From the NCBI GenBank assembly GCA_031412515.1, contig JANODD010000244.1, forward strand, positions 5,493-69,492: a stretch of 64,000 bases of DNA, in the 5' to 3' direction. The DNA comes from Aureliella sp031412515 (GTDB lineage Bacteria; Planctomycetota; Planctomycetia; Pirellulales; Pirellulaceae). Both the position numbers and the translations under genes were made by a program. Positions 18,201 to 25,773 of this stretch are shown here, one piece after another. Each line of letters begins with the position of its first letter. Position 1 is the first letter of the stretch. The notes beneath the pieces were generated by a model, which was not told the DNA's origin, searched no databases, and saw only the letters and a program-made list of their open reading frames with translations.

Positions 18201-20866
18201 GCCAGCGTGGTCATCTCGCCTGCGGGAACTGGATAAGTCTTCACAAATTGAGGCTTGCCGTCAGGCGAAGCGATGAGTCGTTCGATGGCTTCATTCAGTT
18301 GTTCGAGCTCTGCGTCAGTCCCAGATGCGATAATGCGATTTGTTGACGCATCCGCCACCAATTCCAGGTTTGGCCACAGCTTCACAAGCGTAGGCAGCAA
18401 TATGCCGGCTTGCAGCTTCTTGGTTTCATAAGAACGGATGTTGACCGGACCGCGAGCGGCAGCGGCGCGATCGACTTGATCGAGGGTTGTCTTGACGGTG
18501 GCCTGCTGCGCAAGTGTTCCCGTAACGACCAGTTGCTTGAGTTTGTCATCGGCCAAAGTCGTCGCGCCAGTTAACAACTGATCGATGACTGTTTTCAACT
18601 GAGTTGGTGTGGCTTGCTTGAGCGGATAAGCGACCACGATTTTTTGCTGGTCCACATCTGCTTCTTGACTGAGCGCGGTAATCAGTTTTGCAATGTCTCG
18701 ATGAGTTGCTTCGTCGGCAGTAATAAGTAATCGATTGCGCTCTGCATCAACGTTAACACGCGCTGTTGCGAGCAACGGCGTCAAGGCAGTTTGCAAGGCG
18801 GTGGCGGTCAAACCACGAACCGAATAACTTTCCAATGTCTTTTCTTCGCGCTTTGAAAGTTGCTCATTGAAGACTGCGATTCGAGCGGCGATTTTGGACT
18901 GCGAAGCTTCGTCGGCAATGACGGTTAGGGCTTTGCCATCTGTACTGGCTGTGATTTTGGCTTCGGGGAACTCAGCGGTGAGGATTTGCACTGCTAAAGC
19001 GTGCTCTTGTATTTCAATGGGATAGTTTTTTGGGATCGACAACAGCGGTTGAGGAGCGGGAACATCGAGTCCTTCAAGCAGTTTGGAAAACTCGGCATGT
19101 TGTTCTTCCGAAGCCCAGACGAGCAGTTCTGGTTTGTTTGTGCCATCAACAAGTTTGATTGTCGCCAAGCTCTTCGGCAGTTCGGAGACTGCCAAGGTAC
19201 TGCGCCTCGATAATTGATTTTTGGTCAGCGTGTAAATCTGCAATTTGCGATCATCGGGCTTGGGCAATAAAGTGAGTAACTGGGGAAGCATCGCTTCGAT
19301 GGCGGCAATGTCGGTCGCATTGCCCAGCATCATCAGTTGCCGTCCGTCGGAGCCAAGCCAAGCGTTGGCAGTCGGCACGATCTTTTGAGCCGTTGCAAGC
19401 CATGTTGCGTCGGCAACTCGGTCCAGCGCGAACGCTCGCAGTTGCACTTGGTTTGGCGACTTGAATCTCTGCCAAACTTCGATAATTTCGGTGGCCGTTT
19501 TGATGTCGGCTTTCGAGCCACGTACGAACAGCGCACCTTTCGCATTCGCGGCAACTTGGCTTTGCGGCAAAAACGATTTAAGTGCGGCTTCGATCAACGT
19601 GGCACTTGCCGGTTCGACGTCGAAGACTTGCATCGTTTTTTCGCTGGCGACCGGCAATATGTTGATCGATGCGAGACTGGTCTGAACGCGTTGCTGATCT
19701 TCGGGTGAAGCGATCACTAACAAGCGATCGGTCGTTGCCGTGACGATCGCTTTGGGTGCAAGGGTTGAAACTTGTTTGGTTAGTTCAAGAGGTGTTATTC
19801 CCGAGAACTGATAGGCAACAGACTCGCTTGCCGGTAATTCCGAAGTGCTGGCGAGCATTTGTTCGATCGCCTGTTTGATGGCTGTCTGCTGGGCGGGGAT
19901 TACAAAGGCACTCAGCACACCAGTTTTCGCGTTAACCGTTATCTGTTCGCTGGGGATCAATTTGCGAACAGTCTCAAGTGCCTGCGTTGGATCAAGTTGA
20001 CCGAGAGGGTAAGCGGCAAAGACAGGTTGCGGCGGTGGCGCTGGTTTCTCGGGTGCAGGAGGTTGTTTTGGGAGCGGCACCGAAGCGATCAGTTCATTGA
20101 TCGTCTGCATCTTTCCGGCCGTTTCAATAACCAATAACTTTCCACTTTGTGCCAGAGGAATCGCTCTTCCGTAACTACTTAAGTAAGGCTTAACTTCGGA
20201 TAAGACTGCTTCAATGGGACGACCTGCGAGTGGAAACAGGACACTGACCAATTCAAAGCGACCGCGCTGCGGCAATTGTTCCAACGTAACACGTGGTAAT
20301 AACTCGATCGGTATCGAATCGCTCAGTTCCATGACAACCAGCATCTTCTCGCGTCGCACCAGGGCGAAGTTGCGAGTCATCAAGACGCTGTTCAGTAGAT
20401 CGATGCCCTCGTTTGGCGAGTACGAGCGCGTATCGCTGTAAGTGAACGTTCCAGGTGGCGTGCGATCCATGACCAACGTCAAATCTTGTTGGCGTGCAAA
20501 CCAATTCAGCACGTCGTCCCACTTCATTTCGCGAAATTGGAACATCAACTTCGTTTGTGGTGGAGCTTCTGTGAATTTTTTTCGCTGTTCGTCGTTCAGT
20601 ATGGCAAGAAGTTGTTGAGCCGAGTCGGTTGCCACGGTTGCCTTGGTAGCTGCGTCTGGAGCGGCGGCTAATGCTTCGGCTCGAGTTTGCAGTAACTGCT
20701 GAATGGAAACCCGTTGTGCATCAGTGAGACTCAGCCGATCGGCGACGTCAGGATGGACCAGGCTCGGTAAATCCGGTTGCTGCCCCTGCGTTGGTTGCGT
20801 TGACCACTGCGCAATCGTCCAAAAAGCGAAGAAAATGCAAAACCGCGTTCGTTTTCTAGAAACCAT
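15215..20866 (-). CDS. Giant exported protein of ~20 secretin N-domain-like repeats, no secretin barrel
   Basis: This 1883-residue protein starts with a signal peptide (about residues 1-28). A short LTDAQR/LNDEQRKK helical region comes next, then an N0-like domain (FREMKWDDVLNWFARQQDLTLVMD, near residue 110). About twenty repeats of 70-100 residues follow. Each has the secretin N1-type pattern: a Y/F-x-hydrophobic opening strand, an amphipathic helix ending in a P-x-A turn, a N/R-x-L-x-V strand, and a D/E-x-x-x-I helix. Nothing after the last repeat resembles the membrane-embedded secretin domain, and the protein ends in repeat-like sequence (LLRLESSNTKNLEKAIKLLMSK). Canonical GspD has four N domains and a barrel in about 650 residues. 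It lies on the same strand just upstream of gspE. I infer a periplasm-spanning channel, scaffold or ring-stack for this secretion machine. Confidence 0.7.
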   Translation of the reverse strand: MVSRKRTRFCIFFAFWTIAQWSTQPTQGQQPDLPSLVHPDVADRLSLTDAQRVSIQQLLQTRAEALAAAPDAATKATVATDSAQQLLAILNDEQRKKFTEAPPQTKLMFQFREMKWDDVLNWFARQQDLTLVMDRTPPGTFTYSDTRSYSPNEGIDLLNSVLMTRNFALVRREKMLVVMELSDSIPIELLPRVTLEQLPQRGRFELVSVLFPLAGRPIEAVLSEVKPYLSSYGRAIPLAQSGKLLVIETAGKMQTINELIASVPLPKQPPAPEKPAPPPQPVFAAYPLGQLDPTQALETVRKLIPSEQITVNAKTGVLSAFVIPAQQTAIKQAIEQMLASTSELPASESVAYQFSGITPLELTKQVSTLAPKAIVTATTDRLLVIASPEDQQRVQTSLASINILPVASEKTMQVFDVEPASATLIEAALKSFLPQSQVAANAKGALFVRGSKADIKTATEIIEVWQRFKSPNQVQLRAFALDRVADATWLATAQKIVPTANAWLGSDGRQLMMLGNATDIAAIEAMLPQLLTLLPKPDDRKLQIYTLTKNQLSRRSTLAVSELPKSLATIKLVDGTNKPELLVWASEEQHAEFSKLLEGLDVPAPQPLLSIPKNYPIEIQEHALAVQILTAEFPEAKITASTDGKALTVIADEASQSKIAARIAVFNEQLSKREEKTLESYSVRGLTATALQTALTPLLATARVNVDAERNRLLITADEATHRDIAKLITALSQEADVDQQKIVVAYPLKQATPTQLKTVIDQLLTGATTLADDKLKQLVVTGTLAQQATVKTTLDQVDRAAAARGPVNIRSYETKKLQAGILLPTLVKLWPNLELVADASTNRIIASGTDAELEQLNEAIERLIASPDGKPQFVKTYPVPAGEMTTLATILGQIAPQAVISTDLVSRTATVWASEDQQNRIQQAIEQIGKTAAAAKEPATYIIKPTQVIAVQTALQTLFPTIGVASIPTSGQLIVVASPDQQKRIAEVIELMTNGPNSSENTFKVFHVDPQRVQLSGLLTALQATLPSQIRLESNPLNNTLLVIGTPQDLEMVSSKVALLEQQLPTPEVRTSVVYPLQYGSSASALTILQTLVPRATLAQDLVTRTVAATANEGDHRKIAEFMKSFDVPKKTELETRVYRLKQGSARGLQIVLDELMPEAAIYGSREERVLIATATTEQHTRIAAIVKDFDVEKTGSETRVFPIGKGSATSLRTAVQEMVADAKVTSDTASNSVIVTAGAEDMKRIARVIEEVEAGGKEPRETRFLAITNAEPTPLAKALKESFPKADFSADSVSGGVFATATLEEHEAINKVIESLNSQPTRLPTLNAFVLKNASPETVAAALETAFGRRTTVGVSFSREAKSVFVVGSNQELKIAAQLVEQLDLAKSSDDGRKMRLFSLSGVDGKSIATSIESLFKDSASKVSVSYDLLNERLYVTGDQEHLKMVEDALTQLTPPKRELEIIQLNTTDPYSFKMAAEALFSDEPTNNAPQITVDSNLQQVLVRATKEQLESVHKLLKQMGEASAVNSTVTSGRLRFVPIHRNSQRLLEEIQRLWPTMRDNPLQIIEPAGTSPKQEAAPEKSPLGSFQTDSTPVVRLASTQIANNQFTRTEDSPQTANPSPDKPGKSSPIIVVTGEDQWTLASDDTAALDQFGRLLDSLLSPAVTPFATTGNFSVYLLRHAGAEQVQELLTELFKSGDRSTRSPAMDVFQRVKIVADARINGLIVSGNRADRKTVEELLGVIDSDDLLDTLQQVTPTMVQLNNSSAKNVVSVIEDVYKSQLSAGAGRRPITIPEGVTTSVAIVLQQLNAQANSPLLTVAVEETTNMIILRAPLDLTTEIKAFIEKLDRQSIDAAGRRVKLLRLESSNTKNLEKAIKLLMSK

Positions 20867-21079
20867 TCGAAATCGATCTAAGGTGGGACGGGCGGCCTGG
20901 CGGAGCCCAGAGGCGAGGTAGGACTATACAATATAGTTGAAACAGGCTGAAAAATCGACTACTTTTTTGCTGAAAGGCCACCACCCTTGCTTGCTATGTG
21001 GAGCGAAGACTTATCAGCTAACAATAGATTTTGGGGTTAGCGGGAGCGACAAACAACAGGATGGTAGCCGGCAACATGG

Positions 21080-21265
21080 AACGGGAGAACGAGGCGAACG
21101 AGGCTCTGCCGAGCGAGTCTCCACAGCCCGTTAGACTATGGCTGTACTTACCGACGTCCATCACTTTGACGAAAAACGCACGGAAACTGGTTCACGTTCC
21201 CAAGTACAGTCAAGTTCGTTTGTTACGCCAAGACCAGCTCTGCAGAGCCTCGTTCTCCCGTTTTC
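21080..21265. repeat. Family J inverted-repeat element
   Basis: The left arm begins AACGGGAGAACGAGGC (21080-21108, with an 8-bp internal duplication). The right arm 21241-21264 is its inverse complement, and an inner inverted pair (GGCTGTACTT / AAGTACAGTC) lies inside. Total length is about 185 bp. It is non-coding, and only one copy is seen in the window. Confidence 0.5.
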
Positions 21266-21330
21266 AATTTGAAGAACACCTTGTAAAGGTCGCTCAGGAC
21301 TACCCCAAAATTGAATGTGGACAATGCACT

Positions 21331-21605
21331 AGTGCTTCATCAACTTTAATGTGGGGGGCGTACATGTGAGCCGTCGGCGCTAGCCGCGGGTGAACGAAGT
21401 ACTTGACTCGACGTGACTTATTAACAATCTAAAGACCAACACTTTACGGTCGACAGATTGACGTTGGGCGGACTTTTATTCTTGCACGACAACCACTTCG
21501 TTCACCCGCGGCTAGCGCCGACGGCTCACTGATGCAACCACCCGAATTACGCAAGCCACTGCGCTGATTTAATAAAACCCAAAATTAAAGTTGGATGAAG
21601 CACTA
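21331..21605. repeat. Family G element interrupted by family A element
   Basis: The outer arms are TGCTTCATCAACTTTAAT (21333-21350) and its inverse complement (21582-21602). Inside sits a complete family A element (21367-21530) with matched arms GTGAGCCGTCGGCGCTAGCC. The right side (21541-21605) matches 62448-62513 over about 65 bp, including the blocks ATCAGCGCA and GCTTGCGT. The nesting suggests that A inserted into G, or that the two move together. Confidence 0.6.
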
Positions 21606-21707
21606 GGCTCGTTTCTAAACCATGAAATAGTCGACTTTCGCTCCGCGAAAGATCGGTGTTTCGTTTCTTTCGCGAAGCGAGAGACTGCTTTAGAAACGGA
21701 GCCTAGG
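21603..21707. repeat. Family K hairpin
   Basis: The arms CTAGGCTCGTTTCTAAA (21603-21619) and TTTAGAAACGGAGCCTAG (21690-21707) enclose a second inverted pair (GACTTTCGCTCCGCGAAAGA / TCTTTCGCGAAGCGAGAGAC). A long cruciform-prone hairpin results, about 70 bp before the Kelch gene. Confidence 0.5.
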
Positions 21708-21777
21708 TTACGTTTTTTTTCGTTGAACTAAATTCGAACTGTAGCGTCCTAACGCAAAACTGGAATTCGTACTACCA

Positions 21778-22899
21778 ATGACCACAAAACTACAAGTTAC
21801 TCAGTGGCTTTTTTTCAGCTGCAATGTGCTTATTTGCGTGGGGTCACTTGTCAATTTGCAGGCACTGATTGGTCAAGCACCCTCTGTTGCGTCTAAAAAA
21901 CTTGAATGGTCCGCGCTCCCCAATCTCCCCAACGACTTAGGTGTTGCAGGACCGTTTATTGGAGTCCACAACGATGCACTGATGGTTGCCGGGGGCGCGA
22001 ACTTCCAGCTTCCCGTATGGGACAATCAAAAAACTTGGCTGGACGATATCTGGGTTTTGTCCAAAACAGATTCAGGGTTTATGTGGCGAATGAGTGGCAA
22101 GTTACCGCGTCCACTCGCTTATGGGGCTTCGGTCTCAACGGCACGCGGAGTTGTCTGTATGGGTGGCAATGATAAGCATCAAAACTATCGTGATGTGTTT
22201 TTATTAAAGTGGGATGCGACTTTGAAACGAGTGAAGTTTGAAGAATATCCACCGCTGCCAAGTCCGTTTGCTTATGGCCAAGCAACTCTGGTAGGTAACG
22301 TGATCTACGTTGCAGGCGGTCAAAGTGGACTGCAACTTGATTCAGCGATGAGTAATCTGTGGTCATTGAATCTTGCGGATGAAGATAGTCCCGACAAGTT
22401 TCAGTGGAGAGAGTTACCCGCAATGCCGAGACACTCGCGCGCTTTTAATATCACAGCTCATCAGCACAACGGAGATCAGGATTGTATTTATGTAATCGGT
22501 GGCCGATATCAAGTTGACGGAGAGGTTCAGTTCTTAAACGATGTATGGGAATTCAATCCCGAGTCCGAAGTGTGGCGACAACGGGCGAACCTGCCTCGCT
22601 GTTTAACGGCAGGGACCGGGATCGGATTCGGTGAGCGGCAGATCTTTCTTCTAGGCGGCGATGATGGTTCGCTGTTCTCAAGAACCGACGAGCTTAAAGA
22701 TGAACATCCAGGATTTCGTAAAGAAGCACTTGTGTACGATACGGAATCGGACCGCTGGACCTCGACTGGTGCAACACCTCAAAATCAAGTCACTACAATT
22801 CCTGTTGTCTGGGACGACCGTATTATTATTGCTAGTGGTGAGGTTAGGCCACGAGTGCGAACTCCCGCGGTTTGGAGTGTAAAGGTACTGGAGAGGTGA
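21778..22899 (+). CDS. Exported Kelch-repeat beta-propeller (NanM-like mutarotase family)
   Basis: This is a 373-residue protein with a hydrophobic N-terminal export signal (residues about 8-32). Six Kelch blades follow, each with a double-Gly turn and a downstream W/Y (MVAGGANF, VCMGGND, YVAGGQSG, YVIGGRYQ, FLLGGDDG). Layout and length fit the sialic-acid mutarotase/cyclically permuted Kelch family typified by NanM. That suggests a periplasmic sugar-binding or anomer-converting protein, but catalytic residues were not assigned and no sialic acid genes are nearby. The ribosome binding site is weak. Confidence 0.7.
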   Translation: MTTKLQVTQWLFFSCNVLICVGSLVNLQALIGQAPSVASKKLEWSALPNLPNDLGVAGPFIGVHNDALMVAGGANFQLPVWDNQKTWLDDIWVLSKTDSGFMWRMSGKLPRPLAYGASVSTARGVVCMGGNDKHQNYRDVFLLKWDATLKRVKFEEYPPLPSPFAYGQATLVGNVIYVAGGQSGLQLDSAMSNLWSLNLADEDSPDKFQWRELPAMPRHSRAFNITAHQHNGDQDCIYVIGGRYQVDGEVQFLNDVWEFNPESEVWRQRANLPRCLTAGTGIGFGERQIFLLGGDDGSLFSRTDELKDEHPGFRKEALVYDTESDRWTSTGATPQNQVTTIPVVWDDRIIIASGEVRPRVRTPAVWSVKVLER

Positions 22900-22997
22900 G
22901 TGGCGTATGCTTCCAGCGTGCGAGTGTGTATTTTCGCAAGCTGGCAGTTCTGGTAGCGTCCAATAAGAACCGATTTGCAAGCTGGAAGCATAGGCCG
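22900..22997. repeat. Family D inverted repeat
   Basis: The left arm TGGCGTATGCTTCCAGCGTGCGA (22901-22923) and right arm TTGCAAGCTGGAAGCATAGGCC (22975-22996) are inverse copies. The element begins right after the Kelch stop codon. Other copies lie at 23144-23204, 51946-51968 (half) and 57918-58065. Confidence 0.65.
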
Positions 22998-23002
22998 CCA
23001 AG

Positions 23003-23140
23003 GGCAACGCTGTAAAGCATTTTTAGAGAGCAAATGTAGCTGGTTTCGTGAGAAACCGGTGCGGACCGATGACCTCTCTAATGCATCCGGTTTCTCACGA
23101 AACCAGCTACCCTATTAAGAAAATGCTTCACAGCGTTGCC
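23003..23140. repeat. Family C 138-bp nested palindrome, copy 1
   Basis: The outer arms GGCAACGCTGTAAAGCATTTT and AAAATGCTTCACAGCGTTGCC enclose inner arms GTAGCTGGTTTCGTGAGAAA and TTTCTCACGAAACCAGCTAC. Length (138 bp) and layout are the same as at 46070-46207, including a shared CCGATG in the loop, which marks them as copies of one element. It lies between two family D repeats (22900-22997 and 23144-23204), so the whole 22900-23203 gap is repeat DNA with no gene. Confidence 0.75.
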
Positions 23141-23143
23141 GCC

Positions 23144-23204
23144 GTGGGGTATGCATCTTGCTTGCCAGAAACTTAAAAGATCGCAAGCTGGGAGCATAGG
23201 CCAC
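23144..23204. repeat. Family D inverted repeat, second copy
   Basis: A degraded left arm (GTGGGGTATGCATCTTGCTTGCC) and a right arm TCGCAAGCTGGGAGCATAGGCCAC form a short inverted repeat that ends at the stop codon of the pqiB-like gene. Confidence 0.5.
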
Positions 23205-25009
23205 TAATGCGCAACCACCCAAATGCCTTTTACTTTTGTTAACAAGCCGACGAGTTGCCCGGTTTCGGCTTCGGTCACTGGGGAACCTTCGAGTGTGTTG
23301 GAAATCGCGATCGAGGTGACGATCGATAATCCAACGTCGTCTTTCTTCGATATTCGACTGGCATCGATGGCGATCGGTTCATTCAACTCGGGATTAATGA
23401 TCAGCAATACGCTATTTCCATTCCATTGTTTATCGAACTGAGCAACGGGCCACTTTTCGAACTCGATAGCGTCGGGGACGGTCAGTCTCGAGAGTTCGTT
23501 TTCACTGGCCACATCCTTTGCGGAGAATGCAAAGCTACTTCCGGCGACCTCGATGGTTACGCTTTCTTTCGTCGCAGCGGCGGCGCGCACCACGCTTGTC
23601 GGAACCAATAACTTGCCATCGTCCATCGCAAGGCCCCAGCTCTGTGCGCTTTGGCGCCGAAACAATCCGAGCCAAGACGTTTTCCACGTAGCAGCGACTC
23701 GTACTGGCTTGGGCAAGTCACGACGCTCGCCGGCGCCGGATTGGCCAACAGCGATTCTAGGCTGCCATCCGAGCCACTCGCGGTTGGGTTCTTCGGCCAA
23801 TGTAAATCGATAACCGGTCACTACCCGCTTGCCAGGTTCATTCGGCGTTGCAAAAGCGATTCCGCCTCGAATCCAGGAGGCCAACGAGTCGATGGAAAGC
23901 TGAACACCCTTGAGGCCAAGATCAAATTGCAGACCGCTGATCGACCACCACTTGGAATTATCGCGGACTAATTCTGAATACTCGGGTTCAATGACAACTT
24001 GAATGCGAACCGTTGCGCCATCATTCGACAAACCGACATTGGCAATCCGCCCAACTTCAAGTCCTCGAAAGGTAACCGGCGCGCCGCGCACCAAACCCGC
24101 TCGATTGGACGCGTCTAGCTCAAGCTCGAGCGAACCATTCCGTCGCGGCAGCGGCGGAGGCTCAGCCAGTCCGACGAACTCGCGTTGCGGCGTCGATGAA
24201 CTCGAATCGGGTTGGATGGCTAAGTAGCGACCGCCTAGGAGTGTTTCGAGTCCACGAATTTCTGTCACATCCAACCTTGGTTTCTCAATCCAAAATTGCG
24301 TACCTGCTTGAGCGAATCCTTTGGCCGCGCCCACTAGACGCACTCCAACCATCACAACCTCGGCCGTTGAGTTCAAGTCCACGTCAGTCACTTCTCCTAC
24401 AGCGATGCCGCGGTAACGGACTGGGTCACCTACTTCCAAGCCTTCGCCTGCCGGAAATTGTATTTGAATCTCGGTTGCTTCTCCTTCGGTCATCCCAAGT
24501 GGTGTTTCTAGTCCAACAAAATCTCGCTTGGGTTTCGTTGGATCAGGTCCTGGTAAGACACCGACGTACTTCGCGCCAATGACCGTTTCCAGGCCCGTGA
24601 CTTGCCCGAGTCGCAAACGAGCCCGTTGAATCCAGAATTCGCTCCCTTCAACGGCCAGTTTTTCGTTGCCTTGCTCCAGTTGAATTGAAACATGGACGCC
24701 TTTCATATCATCGGCGACGACGACTTTGGTTACCCTCCCAACATCGATACCACGAAAGTGCAGCGTGTCACCCGCTTTCAATCCATGCCCTTCTTCGAAT
24801 CGAATGTGCAGCACAGTTCCTTGCGTTCGAAAACTGGAAATCACTAAACCGATTGCAAACACAGCGCATGCAGCTGTCAACCACCACAGGTTGGTACGCC
24901 ATCGATTCGCGCTCGCTTCGTTAGCCGTAACTACGTGGGCTTCGGGAATATTGGCTTGGCGATTCGTGGCGTAGGGGGTGCTGGGCCTAGATGTTTCTTT
25001 CGCATTCAT
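23204..25009 (-). CDS. pqiB: MCE-domain lipid-transport protein, PqiB-like
   Basis: This is a 601-residue protein anchored by one N-terminal membrane segment (about residues 40-60). Three MCE/MlaD domains follow, each opening with a strand and the motif GLKAGDTLHFRGIDVGRV, GLEVGDPVRYRGIAVGEV or GLVRGAPVTFRGLEVGRI, and closing with GLETVIGAKYV or GLETLLGGRYL. Such proteins form stacked hexameric rings that move lipids between membranes. The last 150 residues are not MCE: they read like a degenerate trypsin-like barrel (SWGLAMDDGKLLVPTSVV, then EGSPVTEAETGQLVGLL). It overlaps the pqiA-like gene by 4 bp and is shorter at its MCE region than some PqiB proteins. Confidence 0.78.
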   Translation of the reverse strand: MNAKETSRPSTPYATNRQANIPEAHVVTANEASANRWRTNLWWLTAACAVFAIGLVISSFRTQGTVLHIRFEEGHGLKAGDTLHFRGIDVGRVTKVVVADDMKGVHVSIQLEQGNEKLAVEGSEFWIQRARLRLGQVTGLETVIGAKYVGVLPGPDPTKPKRDFVGLETPLGMTEGEATEIQIQFPAGEGLEVGDPVRYRGIAVGEVTDVDLNSTAEVVMVGVRLVGAAKGFAQAGTQFWIEKPRLDVTEIRGLETLLGGRYLAIQPDSSSSTPQREFVGLAEPPPLPRRNGSLELELDASNRAGLVRGAPVTFRGLEVGRIANVGLSNDGATVRIQVVIEPEYSELVRDNSKWWSISGLQFDLGLKGVQLSIDSLASWIRGGIAFATPNEPGKRVVTGYRFTLAEEPNREWLGWQPRIAVGQSGAGERRDLPKPVRVAATWKTSWLGLFRRQSAQSWGLAMDDGKLLVPTSVVRAAAATKESVTIEVAGSSFAFSAKDVASENELSRLTVPDAIEFEKWPVAQFDKQWNGNSVLLIINPELNEPIAIDASRISKKDDVGLSIVTSIAISNTLEGSPVTEAETGQLVGLLTKVKGIWVVAH

Positions 25010-25617
25010 GCCGACTGTTCACTTTCTTCCCAAATTGCATGCGGATCAAACATGATCGAAGCCACCATACTCATGACCACGCACAGCACGAACGCTAACA
25101 CAGCTGGCCCCAGTTTAAAAGACACCAGATCGCCGAGCTTGACCATCGTTACTAGCAGCGCTAGCAGAAGCACATCCATCATGCTCCATCGTCCTGCAAG
25201 CTCGACAAGTCGATAAGTCCAAGCGCGATGCTGACGGTGCGTTAAACCGATCCAGCTCAGCTCTAACAGCGCGACGAGCTTCACCAGCGGCAATAAGATT
25301 GAAAACAGCAACACGATTATGCCCACAAACCAACTTCCATGTAGCAGCAAATCAATCGTTCCTCCGAGCAAACTTGTTGCGTGATGGTGGCCTAACTTTT
25401 CGATCTCAAGAATTGGTAACAAAACGGCAGGAAGGTACATCATCAGCGCAGCCAGTGCAGCCGCGAAGCAACGTGCGGAACTTTGCTGACCGCTGCGATT
25501 TCCAGTGTCGACTGTTGATCCGCAACGAACGCACTTAGCCTCTTCTCGCAATTCAAGCGGACGGACATGTTGAACTAACCCACAGCAATGGCAGGCTTTC
25601 AATCGACTTGGGTTCAT
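25006..25617 (-). CDS. pqiA: PqiA-like membrane protein (single unit)
   Basis: This is a 203-residue membrane protein. An N-terminal zinc-ribbon-like pair (CHCC and CVRC) precedes four hydrophobic segments with the PqiA phrases MYLPAVLLPILEIEKLG, LLLHGSWFVGIIVLLFSILLPLVK and GRWSMMDVLLLALLVTMVKLG. E. coli PqiA carries two such units in about 417 residues; here there is one. It is thought to feed lipids to, or support, the PqiB MCE tunnel. The ATG at 25617 is chosen by family fit. A GTG at 25653 preceded by GAGGGG is a real alternative. PqiC is not seen next to the pair. Confidence 0.78.
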   Translation of the reverse strand: MNPSRLKACHCCGLVQHVRPLELREEAKCVRCGSTVDTGNRSGQQSSARCFAAALAALMMYLPAVLLPILEIEKLGHHHATSLLGGTIDLLLHGSWFVGIIVLLFSILLPLVKLVALLELSWIGLTHRQHRAWTYRLVELAGRWSMMDVLLLALLVTMVKLGDLVSFKLGPAVLAFVLCVVMSMVASIMFDPHAIWEESEQSA

Positions 25618-25773
25618 GGGACCTGAATATTCAAAGGAAATTAGAAATTGCACCCGCCCCTCTGAAGGGCTTAAAAGACTGCTAGAATTAGGCGCTGGGC
25701 AACTTCAAAATTCGAAGTCCAAATTCAATATCCAAATTCTAAGTCGTACGACCAGTATAAGCGAAAAAAAGTA

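Larger units (their letters stand above)
20867..21777. other. Gene-free region packed with palindrome-capped elements
   Basis: This 911-bp region has no convincing gene. It contains a family J element (21080-21265), a family G inverted pair (21331-21605) with a family A element inside it, and a family K hairpin (21603-21707), listed separately. It separates the divergent giant gene (minus) and Kelch gene (plus), so promoters for both must lie here. A T-rich run at 21713-21721 follows the K hairpin. Confidence 0.5.

Noticed and set aside
15215..20866. Calling the giant gene gspD
   Set aside because: I see no secretin barrel domain at the end of the protein, and the number of N domains is far outside the family.
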